29,102 bases of DNA from positions 1-29,102 of the forward strand of contig JAZOPU010000021.1 in the NCBI GenBank assembly GCA_045655705.1, in the 5' to 3' direction. The stretch's first letter is position 1, and each line of letters opens with the position of its first letter. The DNA is from Scatosoma sp045655705 (GTDB lineage Bacteria > Bacillota > Clostridia > Christensenellales > Borkfalkiaceae). This document shows positions 22,532-29,102 of the stretch, one piece after another. The notes below the pieces were generated by a model. The model worked only from the letters and a program-made list of their open reading frames with translations. It was not told the origin of the DNA and did not search any database. Position numbers and translations under genes: made by a program.

Positions 22532-25500
22532 CGGATTTTGTGCATTTACATCTACATACGGAATACAGTTTGTTAGACGGGGCGGCGAAGGTGGACGACC
22601 TTATCGATCATCTCGTGAAAAACAATATCAACGCCTGCGCGGTAACCGATCACGGCAACATGTACGCGTCTTTATACTTTGCCGAAGAATGTGTAAAAAA
22701 AGGCATTAAATATATTATCGGTTGCGAGCTGTACGCGGTGGACGATCATTTGGATAAACGCTTTGGTATCAAAAACGAGCATATCGTGTTGCTTGCCAAA
22801 AACAAAACGGGTTATAAAAATATCGTAAAGCTGGACTCTCTTTCCTATATCGACGGCTATTACGGCGGGAAACCGCGCATTAGCTACGACCTTATCAAAA
22901 AGCACAGCGAAGGTGTGATTTGTCTTTCCGCGTGCTTGGCGGGGCGTATTCCGCAGTATCTTTTAAAGGGCGACTACGAAGCGGCGAAAGCGTTTGCGCT
23001 GGAAATGAAAGGGGTGTTTGGCGACGATTTTTATATCGAACTGCAAGACCACGGCATTGCCGAGCAAAAGCAAATTATCCCCGAGCTTATCAAGCTCGCC
23101 AAGGAATTAGATATTGGCGTGGTGGCAACCAACGACGTGCACTACGTGGAAAAAGACGACTGGGAAGCGCAGGAAATTTTGCTTTGTATTCAAACGAAAT
23201 CCACGCTCGACGCGCCGAAAATGCGCTTTGAAACGCACGAATTTTATATGAAATCGGGCGACGAAATGGCGGAGCTTTTCCACTATATCCCCGAAGCGAT
23301 TGAAAACACCCGCGTAATCGCGGACAAAATCGAAGAACCCGTGTTCGATTTAACACCCAAGGGCGATCCCATTCGCGATACTTCGCTCATTCCCTTGTAT
23401 AAGCCCGACGACGGCACTTCGTCGCCCGAATATTTGACAAACCTTACCTGGAAAGGGCTTGCGGGCAGATATGAAAATATCACCGACGAGATCAAAGCGC
23501 GCGTGGAATACGAGCTTGGCATTATCATAAAAATGGGTTTTGCCGACTACTTTTTGATCGTTTGGGACTATATCAACTGGTCGCGGCTCAACGGTATTCC
23601 CGTAGGCCCCGGGCGCGGATCGGGGGTGGGAAGTATCGTGGCGTATTCTATCGGGATCACGGACGTCGATCCGTTGCGCTACGATTTGATTTTCGAGCGG
23701 TTCTTGAACCCCGACCGTGTTTCCATGCCCGACTTCGACGTGGACTTTTGCACCAAGCGCCGTATAGAAACGATCGAATACGTGCGTGAAAAATACCACC
23801 CTGAAAACGTGGCGCAAATCGTTACGTTCGGTACGCTCGCTTCCCGCGCCGTTATCAAGGACGTGGGGCGCGTTATGGGCGTGCCCTATTCAGAAACGGA
23901 CAAAGTCGCAAAGCTAATGGACGGTAAATCGACGATCGGGGAGCTTTTGGGCAGAAAGATACCCAAACTCGAAAGCCAACTCGCAAACCCTGATTTGGAC
24001 GATGAAAAGCGCAAAGAGATTGAAAAAAATCTCGACGAGCAAAAGAAAAAGCGTAACGAAGAGTTTATCGAAGTCTACGAAACCAACCCCGAATTAAAGC
24101 GCGTTATCGATATGGGCTTGAAGCTGGAAGGTATGCCCAAAAACACTTCCGAGCACGCCGCGGGCGTGGTTATTTGCAATAAGGTACTCTCCGATAACGT
24201 GCCTTTGGCTCGAAACGGGGAAGATATCGTAACGCAGTTTGATATGAAAGAAGTGGAAGCGGTGGGAATGTTGAAAATGGACTTCCTTGCGCTCACTACC
24301 CTTACGGACATTCAAAACACCCTTACCTATATCAAAGAAGGGCTGGGGATAGATATCGACTTTAATAAAATCGGGGTGGACGTTCCCGAGGCTTACGAGC
24401 TCATCTCGTCGGGTGATACCGACGCGGTGTTCCAGCTCGAACAAGGCGGTATGAAAAAGTTTATGAAAGACTTGCAACCAAACTGTTTGGAAGACTTGAT
24501 CGCAGGAATTTCTCTCTACCGCCCCGGACCTATGGACTTTATTCCAAAATATATCCACAATAAACACAATCCAAAGGATATCGTCTACGATACGCCCTAT
24601 TTAGAGCCGATTCTCAAAAATTCCTACGGCGTTATCATCTATCAAGAACAGGTAATGCAAATTTTCCAACAGCTCGCGGGCTATTCGCTTGGTCAAGCGG
24701 ATCTCGTGCGCAGAGCTATGGCGAAAAAGAAGAAAAAAGAGCTGATGGAGCAAAAGGATAAATTTATCTACGGTGCGCCCGACGAAGGGATCACGGGCTG
24801 TGCTTCGCTGGGGATTCCTGCGGAAGTGGCGGCGAAGATTTTCGCGGATATGGAAAGCTTTGCTTCCTACGCGTTCAACAAATCGCACGCCGCGGCATAC
24901 GCCGTCGTTGCGTATAGAACGGCGTATTTAAAAGCGTTCTATCCCAAAGAATTTTTGGCGGGTATTTTAAACGACCGTATCGATAAAATTGAAGAAATTT
25001 CCAAGTATATTATGTATATGAAGGAAAAGAATATCCCCGTTTTGCCTCCCGATATCAATAAATCCAAAGCCATTTTTTACGTGGAAGGCAACGGACTTCG
25101 TATAGGTCTTGGCGCGCTTCGAGGCGTTGGGCAGGACGCGATCGAAGCGGTGATAAAAGAACGCGACGAAAACGGACTGTTCAAAGACTTTGCCGATTTC
25201 GTGCAAAGATGTGCAAAGCATATCAATAAGCGTATTATGGAAAGCTTGATCTATGCGGGTGCGTTTGATTGCTTTGCAAACCGTGCGCAGGTGGCGGCGG
25301 TTTACGAAGAAGTGCTTTCGCGCGTCAACGCTATGGATAAACAAAAGGCAGGCGATCAGCTTTCGCTGTTTGGTAGCGTAGTGGAAGAACAGGCGATTGA
25401 AGTACGCTTTCCAAACATTCCCGAATACGAAACGATGGAAAAGCTTTCCAAAGAAAAATCCGTACTCGGCGTATACGTCAGCGGACACCCGTTTGAGAAG

Positions 25501-26142
25501 TTTTTGCCCTATTTTAAAGATACGAGCTTTAACTGTTCTATGCTCAACGCCTATACCGAAGACGAAGAAAGCGGTGCGAAAACGTATACGGAGATTGCCG
25601 ACGGTATGCCTGTGAAAATGGGCGGTATGATTTCCGCGTATAAAAAGCTCAAAACTCGCACAGGCTCGATTATGGCGTTCGTTACGGTGGAAGACTTATA
25701 CGGCTCTGTGGAATGTGTGTGCTTCCCCAAGGTCTACGATAAAATCCGTAATTTCCTCGAAGCGGACAGGGTAGTGTCCGTGTTTGGTAAAATGAGTATC
25801 GACGGGGATAAAGCCCCGGCAATTATCGTGGACAGAATGGAAGAATTTTCCATTGATACGCCGATTAAAGCAACGGGCGTAAAGGCGGAGCAACCAGTCG
25901 AGCGCGCGGTGAAAAAAGAAAAAACCGATAACCAAAAAACGCTTTGGCTCAACGTTACGGGTTTGGAAGATCTGGATATCGAAGAACTGATGGAAACGCT
26001 CACTTTCTACGAAGGGGAAACGCAAGTAATTTTCGTTAAAGACGGCAAAAAAAGCATGTGTTCGCAAAAGGTTACGCCAAATCGTGCGCTTATGGCGGAG
26101 CTTTCGGGGTTTTTGGACGAAAAGTGTATAAAACTTCTTTAA
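22528..26142 (+). CDS. dnaE: DNA polymerase III alpha subunit, DnaE type
   Basis: This is the replicative polymerase subunit of 1204 residues, normal for the family. An N-terminal PHP domain begins FVHLHLHTEYSLLDGA, with DHGNM, GCELYAV, CLSACLAG and NDVHYV following. Its metal ligands look intact, so it may proofread, unlike that of E. coli. The polymerase core has PGRGSGVGSIVAY and MPDFDVDFC with Asp402 and Asp404, and the third Asp585 in MLKMDFLAL. The C-terminal third contains a helix-hairpin-helix-like part and an OB fold (VKMGGMISAYKKLKTRTG onward). GGAGGAG at 22516-22522 precedes the ATG, which overlaps the whiA stop as ATGA. It is not PolC, which would carry an inserted exonuclease domain. 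Confidence 0.97.
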   Translation: MTDFVHLHLHTEYSLLDGAAKVDDLIDHLVKNNINACAVTDHGNMYASLYFAEECVKKGIKYIIGCELYAVDDHLDKRFGIKNEHIVLLAKNKTGYKNIVKLDSLSYIDGYYGGKPRISYDLIKKHSEGVICLSACLAGRIPQYLLKGDYEAAKAFALEMKGVFGDDFYIELQDHGIAEQKQIIPELIKLAKELDIGVVATNDVHYVEKDDWEAQEILLCIQTKSTLDAPKMRFETHEFYMKSGDEMAELFHYIPEAIENTRVIADKIEEPVFDLTPKGDPIRDTSLIPLYKPDDGTSSPEYLTNLTWKGLAGRYENITDEIKARVEYELGIIIKMGFADYFLIVWDYINWSRLNGIPVGPGRGSGVGSIVAYSIGITDVDPLRYDLIFERFLNPDRVSMPDFDVDFCTKRRIETIEYVREKYHPENVAQIVTFGTLASRAVIKDVGRVMGVPYSETDKVAKLMDGKSTIGELLGRKIPKLESQLANPDLDDEKRKEIEKNLDEQKKKRNEEFIEVYETNPELKRVIDMGLKLEGMPKNTSEHAAGVVICNKVLSDNVPLARNGEDIVTQFDMKEVEAVGMLKMDFLALTTLTDIQNTLTYIKEGLGIDIDFNKIGVDVPEAYELISSGDTDAVFQLEQGGMKKFMKDLQPNCLEDLIAGISLYRPGPMDFIPKYIHNKHNPKDIVYDTPYLEPILKNSYGVIIYQEQVMQIFQQLAGYSLGQADLVRRAMAKKKKKELMEQKDKFIYGAPDEGITGCASLGIPAEVAAKIFADMESFASYAFNKSHAAAYAVVAYRTAYLKAFYPKEFLAGILNDRIDKIEEISKYIMYMKEKNIPVLPPDINKSKAIFYVEGNGLRIGLGALRGVGQDAIEAVIKERDENGLFKDFADFVQRCAKHINKRIMESLIYAGAFDCFANRAQVAAVYEEVLSRVNAMDKQKAGDQLSLFGSVVEEQAIEVRFPNIPEYETMEKLSKEKSVLGVYVSGHPFEKFLPYFKDTSFNCSMLNAYTEDEESGAKTYTEIADGMPVKMGGMISAYKKLKTRTGSIMAFVTVEDLYGSVECVCFPKVYDKIRNFLEADRVVSVFGKMSIDGDKAPAIIVDRMEEFSIDTPIKATGVKAEQPVERAVKKEKTDNQKTLWLNVTGLEDLDIEELMETLTFYEGETQVIFVKDGKKSMCSQKVTPNRALMAELSGFLDEKCIKLL

Positions 26143-26152
26143 AAAAGTGTAA

Positions 26153-26178
26153 AAACCCCGTTAAAACGGTTTGTTTTT
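26153..26178 (+). terminator. Weak terminator candidate after dnaE
   Basis: AAA-CCG and CGG-TTT pair across a TTAAAA loop, with two C bulged in the 5' arm, followed by GTTTTT. The stem is short and overlaps the -35 region of the pfkA promoter, so read-through into pfkA is likely. Confidence 0.35.
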
Positions 26179-26198
26179 CAGGAAAATTTTGTTATAAT
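26171..26198 (+). promoter_or_regulatory. Promoter of pfkA
   Basis: TTGTTT (26171-26176), a 16-base spacer and TATAAT (26193-26198), with TGT just before it as an extended -10. Transcription should begin near 26205 and give a leader of about 90 nt. Confidence 0.7.
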
Positions 26199-26231
26199 AG
26201 AATGCGAACGTGATTTTACGCAAAAGATTGT

Positions 26232-26251
26232 ACAGCGGAGTACACCGCCCA
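26232..26251 (+). promoter_or_regulatory. Small mutually exclusive hairpins in the pfkA leader
   Basis: TGTAC/GTACA and GCGG/CCGC overlap, so only one can form at a time. Both are short (5 and 4 bp). The ribosome binding site AGAGGT (26284-26289) lies over 30 bases further on and pairs with neither. A regulatory role is a weak suggestion. Confidence 0.2.
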
Positions 26252-26294
26252 CCGATCGACAAGTGAAAATATAGAGTTGTGTTAGAGGTATTTT

Positions 26295-27257
26295 ATGAAA
26301 AGAATAGGTTTGTTGACGAGTGGTGGCGACGCACCCGGTATGAACGCGGCGATAAGAGCCGTCGTGCGTTCGGGTATTTATTACGGTATGGAAGTGTTCG
26401 GGATCGAACGCGGTTATGCAGGGCTTATCGAAGATAATATCGTGCCCATGGAAATGCGTAGCGTTTCCAATATCGTGCAGTTTGGCGGTACGAAACTGCG
26501 TACGGCAAGATGCTTGGAAATGATGACGGAAGAAGGTCAAAAACAAGCTGTGGCAACGCTGGAAAAACACGGCATTGAAGGGCTTGTGGTTATTGGCGGC
26601 GACGGTTCATTTAGAGGCGCAAAAGCGCTCACGGAAAACTTTGGCGTGCCCACGATTGGTATCCCCGGTACGATTGATAACGACTTGGAATACACCGATT
26701 ATACGTTGGGTTTTGATACGGCGGTAAATACTTGCCTTGACATTATCAATAAATTGCGGGATACGATGACTTCTCACGAGCGTGTTTCCGTTGTGGAAGT
26801 TATGGGTAGACATTGTGGCGATATCGCTTTGTATAGCGGTATTTCGTCGGGCGCGGAAATTATCGTTGTGCCTGAAATTGCGTTTGATATGAACGAGATT
26901 GTTTCCAAAATTCACCGTTCGCGCGCGAATGGTAAGCACTCGAACATCATTATCGTGGCGGAAGGCGTTATGGGCGCGGATGCGTTTGCAAAACAACTGC
27001 AAGCACAAACAACCTATTCCGTTCGTCCTACCTGTATCGGACACGTGCAACGCGGCGGTTCTCCGACGATGGCGGATAGAATGCTCGCGGCGCAGTTCGG
27101 TAATAAAGCAGTGCGTCTTTTGAACGAAGGTATCGGCAACCGCGTGGTGGGTATCCGTGAAAATAAGATTATCGATATGGATATTATCGAAGCGGTGTCT
27201 ATGAAGAAAACGTTCAATTATGAGCTGTATGAAACGTTGCAAATGATTTCTATGTAA
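26295..27257 (+). CDS. pfkA: ATP-dependent 6-phosphofructokinase
   Basis: PfkA phosphorylates fructose 6-phosphate to the 1,6-bisphosphate, the committed step of glycolysis. The 320 residues match the bacterial ATP-PFK length. The N-terminal MKRIGLLTSGGDAPGMNAAIRAVVR binds ATP. VVIGGDGSFRGA has Gly104, the residue that marks ATP rather than pyrophosphate enzymes. GTIDND contains the catalytic Asp128. MGRHCGDIA and HVQRGGSPTMADR bind the sugar phosphate and effectors. The gene lies after dnaE as in many Clostridia, where pyk often follows; here pyk is absent and a PfkB-family kinase comes next with its own promoter. The start has AGAGGT five bases upstream. Confidence 0.97.
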   Translation: MKRIGLLTSGGDAPGMNAAIRAVVRSGIYYGMEVFGIERGYAGLIEDNIVPMEMRSVSNIVQFGGTKLRTARCLEMMTEEGQKQAVATLEKHGIEGLVVIGGDGSFRGAKALTENFGVPTIGIPGTIDNDLEYTDYTLGFDTAVNTCLDIINKLRDTMTSHERVSVVEVMGRHCGDIALYSGISSGAEIIVVPEIAFDMNEIVSKIHRSRANGKHSNIIIVAEGVMGADAFAKQLQAQTTYSVRPTCIGHVQRGGSPTMADRMLAAQFGNKAVRLLNEGIGNRVVGIRENKIIDMDIIEAVSMKKTFNYELYETLQMISM

Positions 27258-27271
27258 AAAGCACGAAAGCG

Positions 27272-27301
27272 AAACCGTTTCCTTGGCGGGAACGGTTTTT
27301 T
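27272..27301 (+). terminator. Terminator after pfkA
   Basis: AAACCGTTTCC pairs with GGGAACGGTTT (11 bp with one G-U pair) across a TTGGC loop and ends in a run of T. It starts about 15 bases after the stop codon. Confidence 0.92.
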
Positions 27302-27323
27302 CACGGCTTTTTTGTGATTTTTA

Positions 27324-27336
27324 GGAAAAATTTTCC
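27324..27336. promoter_or_regulatory. Small palindrome upstream of the fruK-like promoter
   Basis: GGAAAA-A-TTTTCC is a 13-base odd palindrome that ends eight bases before the -35 element. It could be an operator or simply chance in AT-rich sequence. Confidence 0.25.
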
Positions 27337-27344
27337 GTTTTGTA

Positions 27345-27373
27345 TTGAAAAATATAAAAAAGTGTTATATAAT
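27345..27373 (+). promoter_or_regulatory. Promoter of the fruK-like gene
   Basis: TTGAAA (27345-27350), a 17-base spacer and TATAAT (27368-27373). The transcript should begin near 27380 with a leader of about 35 nt that holds AAGGAG. Confidence 0.82.
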
Positions 27374-27414
27374 ATATATGTGATAAGTAGCATTAGGCTA
27401 AGGAGAAAGGGAAA

Positions 27415-28338
27415 ATGATTTTAACGGTTTGTATGAGTCCGTGTATGGACGTCACGATAGAGCTTGACGCTTTCAATATCGGCAAGACCAACGTTGTAAA
27501 AAGCAAAAACGTTACGTTCGGGGGCAAAGCGCTCAACGTGGCGATTGGCGTAAAACGTTTGCAGGGCGATTCGTATGCGACGGGGATAATGTATAACGAA
27601 AACGGGTATGCGTTTGAAAACGCACTCGATAAAGAAGGCGTGCCGTTCACGTTCGTTTGGAATAAGGGGCGCGTTCGGGAGAATTATAAATTTATCGACC
27701 GTAGATCCATGCTCACCGAAGTCAACGACGTAGGCGAAGAGGTAAGCAAAGAAAAAGCGGAAGAAGTGCTTGCCATGGTGCGTATGCTTTCCGCGAAAAA
27801 TAAAGTGGCGGTGCTTTCGGGCGGATTGCCACACGGCATTCCCGATAACTTCTACGGCAAGCTTTCCCGCGCTGTTGCGCCAAATTGTTTAAAGATTGTC
27901 GACGCGACGGGACAGCGTATGTTTGAAGCACTCAAAGAAGGCGCGGATCTCGTGAAGCCCAACCTTGACGAACTTGAACACACGCTGGGTAGGCATATCC
28001 AAAGCAAGGAAGATATGCTTTCCGCTTGCTACGAACTGCTCGACCGCGGTGCGAAACGGGTACTCTTATCGCTTGGAAAGCAAGGCGCGGTCATCACCGA
28101 CGGCACGCGTAATTATTATTGTAAGAGTATTAACGTCGCTATGAATTCCACGGTGGGCGCGGGCGATGGAATGGTCGCAGCAGCGGCGTTGAAGCTTGCC
28201 CAAGACGCACCCATTTGCGAGATATTGCGCTCGGGCGTGGCGGCTGGTACGGCGACGGTGATGACGACGGGCAAAGTATCGTTCACCAAAGATAAATACG
28301 AAGAAGTGCTTGCCAATCTTCGCGTAACGGAATTTTAG
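27415..28338 (+). CDS. PfkB-family sugar-phosphate kinase (1-phosphofructokinase or tagatose-6-phosphate kinase)
   Basis: The 307-residue ribokinase-fold enzyme has MILTVCMSPCMDVTIELD at the N-terminus, FGGKALNVAIGVKRLQ (the GGKGxNVA block of the FruK/LacC group) and NSTVGAGDGMVAAA with the catalytic base Asp251. The residue after the Asp is Gly252, where Ser is usual. VKPNLDELEHTLG is another group marker. FruK turns fructose 1-phosphate into the 1,6-bisphosphate; LacC acts on tagatose 6-phosphate. No PTS or lac genes are near to decide, so no symbol is given. AGGAG at 27401-27405 lies nine bases before the start. It is a single-gene transcript next to pfkA, and its stop codon lies in a long inverted repeat. 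Confidence 0.87.
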   Translation: MILTVCMSPCMDVTIELDAFNIGKTNVVKSKNVTFGGKALNVAIGVKRLQGDSYATGIMYNENGYAFENALDKEGVPFTFVWNKGRVRENYKFIDRRSMLTEVNDVGEEVSKEKAEEVLAMVRMLSAKNKVAVLSGGLPHGIPDNFYGKLSRAVAPNCLKIVDATGQRMFEALKEGADLVKPNLDELEHTLGRHIQSKEDMLSACYELLDRGAKRVLLSLGKQGAVITDGTRNYYCKSINVAMNSTVGAGDGMVAAAALKLAQDAPICEILRSGVAAGTATVMTTGKVSFTKDKYEEVLANLRVTEF

Positions 28339-28385
28339 CCTGACGGGAATTAAAACCTTGTAGGGTTTAATTCCCGTCAGGCTAA
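28335..28385. repeat. Long inverted repeat over the stop codon of the fruK-like gene
   Basis: Twenty bases beginning TTAGCCTGACGG (28335-28354) are perfectly complementary to 28366-28385; after one mismatch two more pairs form around a TTGTA loop. No T-run follows on either strand. The TAG stop of the gene (28336-28338) is part of the left arm. It may act as a transcript end or be a short mobile palindrome. Confidence 0.75.
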
Positions 28386-28392
28386 TAATCAT

Positions 28393-28429
28393 AAACCCTG
28401 CAAAAAAGTTGCATTTTTTTGCAAGGTTT
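28393..28429. repeat. Second large hairpin overlapping the next promoter
   Basis: AAACCCTGCAAAAAA (28393-28407) pairs with the complementary stretch at 28415-28429 over 15 positions with a single C-A mismatch. The seven-base loop (28408-28414) contains the -35 element of the following promoter. The A-tract and T-tract in the arms could make it a terminator for the transcript from upstream. Confidence 0.6.
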
Positions 28430-28438
28430 GCATATAAT
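28409..28438 (+). promoter_or_regulatory. Promoter of the DUF308-like gene
   Basis: TTGCAT (28409-28414), an 18-base spacer and TATAAT (28433-28438). The predicted start near 28445 leaves a leader of about 135 nt. Confidence 0.65.
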
Positions 28439-28444
28439 ACAATA

Positions 28445-28579
28445 TATTCAAAAGCGATCTCCTTGCAGGTGGCGTTTTTGCGGGGAAAACCGCAAAAGTG
28501 CACGTGCCAAAAAATCGGAAAAACGGTTTGGTTAGGCATATTTTTCCTTGCGTTGCATAGGATAAATAAGGAGATTGCT
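28445..28579 (+). promoter_or_regulatory. Long leader of the DUF308-like gene with a stable hairpin
   Basis: The leader holds TTTTGCGG (28476-28483) and CCGCAAAA (28490-28497), an 8-bp stem with a GGAAAA loop, followed by GCACGTGC and AT-rich sequence down to AAGGAG (28568-28573). The frame of the gene is open through this stretch, but it carries no sign of a protein and the ribosome binding site points to the ATG at 28580. I do not match it to a known riboswitch. Confidence 0.35.
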
Positions 28580-29059
28580 ATGAAAAAAACGGAAAAGATT
28601 ATAACGGCACTACTCACAATCGCGCTCGGCGTGTTGCTTATCGTGTTGCGCGGAAAACTCGTTAGTATTTTAATGACCGTCGTGGGGGTTGGCTTGATTG
28701 CGTTCGGGATTATGGATTTATTCGATCGGTTGTTCCCGCCTGCGGTTATCAAGCTTGTCGTTGGGCTCGTCGTCATTTTATGCGGTTGGGTGATCGTCGG
28801 CGCGGTGTTATACGTCGTCGCTGCCTTGCTTATTATTGCAGGGATATTGCTTCTCTACGAAAAAATACGATACAAGGACACCTGTTCGTCGCTGTTCTAC
28901 ACCCTTTGCGAATACGCCATACCCGCCGTGTTTCTCGTGATTGGCACGCTGTTTTTATTTAATCAGGGCAACACCGCTTCGTGGGTGTTTTTGCTCGGCG
29001 GTGCATTCACGATCGTCGAGGGCGGATTGCTTCTCGTGGGCGCTTTTTCAGGTGATTGA
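28580..29059 (+). CDS. DUF308/HdeD-like small membrane protein
   Basis: The 159-residue protein is mostly hydrophobic, with about six membrane segments in close pairs separated by short turns. Gly-rich repeats such as TIALGVLLIVLRG, VVGVGLIAFGIMDLFDRL, LVVILCGWVIVGAVLYVVAALLIIAGILLLYEKI and VFLLGGAFTIVEGGLLLVGAF are the signature of DUF308, the family of HdeD. In E. coli HdeD helps against acid stress; for most members the role is unknown. The start is set by AAGGAG six bases before the ATG at 28580. The gene stands alone between its own promoter and terminator. The longer open frame upstream (to 28409) overlaps the promoter and is not considered part of it. Confidence 0.8.
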   Translation: MKKTEKIITALLTIALGVLLIVLRGKLVSILMTVVGVGLIAFGIMDLFDRLFPPAVIKLVVGLVVILCGWVIVGAVLYVVAALLIIAGILLLYEKIRYKDTCSSLFYTLCEYAIPAVFLVIGTLFLFNQGNTASWVFLLGGAFTIVEGGLLLVGAFSGD

Positions 29060-29074
29060 ACAATAATCCATTCT

Positions 29075-29099
29075 CCCCGCTTCCGCGGGGCGTTTTTTT
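29075..29099 (+). terminator. Terminator after the DUF308-like gene
   Basis: CCCCGC-TTCC-GCGGGG is a perfect 6-bp GC stem with a stable tetraloop, followed by CG and seven T, at the very end of the window. Confidence 0.95.
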
Positions 29100-29102
29100 A
29101 TG

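Noticed and set aside
28409..28579. N-terminal extension of the DUF308-like protein
   Set aside because: It runs through the -10 element and leader; the ribosome binding site at 28568-28573 points to the ATG at 28580.
28445..28579. Known riboswitch (fluoride, manganese, guanidine, glycine, ZTP, preQ1)
   Set aside because: None of the conserved cores that I can recall is present.

Overview
The window reads as ordinary chromosome of a Gram-positive, Firmicutes-type bacterium, most likely an uncultured anaerobic member of the Clostridia. The grounds are strong GGAGG-type ribosome binding sites, sigma-A promoters of the TTGACA-17-TATAAT kind, a WhiA gene next to murB and dnaE, a dnaE-pfkA pair, and a citrate synthase of the HMGL/LeuA fold (Re-type) as found in anaerobes. 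This placement is inference. I see no rRNA, tRNA, CRISPR array, insertion sequence, phage gene or plasmid gene. Coding density is high, and no gap between genes exceeds about 250 bases.

Layout. (1) 1-3490: the 3' part of fusA (EF-G, start outside the window), then tuf (EF-Tu) with its own consensus promoter and a structured leader of about 130 nt. (2) 3492-5342: an RluA-type pseudouridine synthase, convergent with a minus-strand LysR-type regulator. (3) 5280-8714: a tight four-gene unit of YggS-like PLP protein, membrane-anchored YiiX-like cysteine hydrolase, short-chain dehydrogenase and lipoprotein. Its promoter region is shared with lysR. (4) 8739-13406: a three-gene operon for Re-type citrate synthase, aconitase and isocitrate dehydrogenase, ending in a strong terminator. 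Together they make 2-oxoglutarate, presumably for glutamate. (5) 13416-17077: two unrecognised polytopic membrane proteins and alpha-phosphoglucomutase; the first gene appears to lack a 5' leader. (6) 17114-19813: a ROK-type sugar kinase with an extra N-terminal domain, plus NagA, for amino-sugar use. Three phased heptamers lie before the promoter. (7) 19884-26142: murB, a PHP-domain phosphatase, whiA and dnaE in one tight run. (8) 26171-28385: pfkA and a PfkB-family kinase of the 1-phosphofructokinase/tagatose-6-phosphate kinase type, each with its own promoter. (9) 28335-29099: two long hairpins, a promoter, a leader of about 135 nt, a DUF308/HdeD-like membrane protein and a terminator.

The genes serve translation, glycolysis and sugar phosphate entry (pgm, nagA, ROK kinase, pfkA, fruK-like), oxidative synthesis of 2-oxoglutarate, cell-wall precursor synthesis and replication. 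I did not find a clear new multi-gene system. The most useful leads are the tuf leader, the apparently leaderless membrane-protein gene, the phased AAAGAAT sites, the divergent MurB active site, the missing rapZ-yvcK pair, the ROK N-terminal domain and the long inverted repeat over the fruK-like stop codon.
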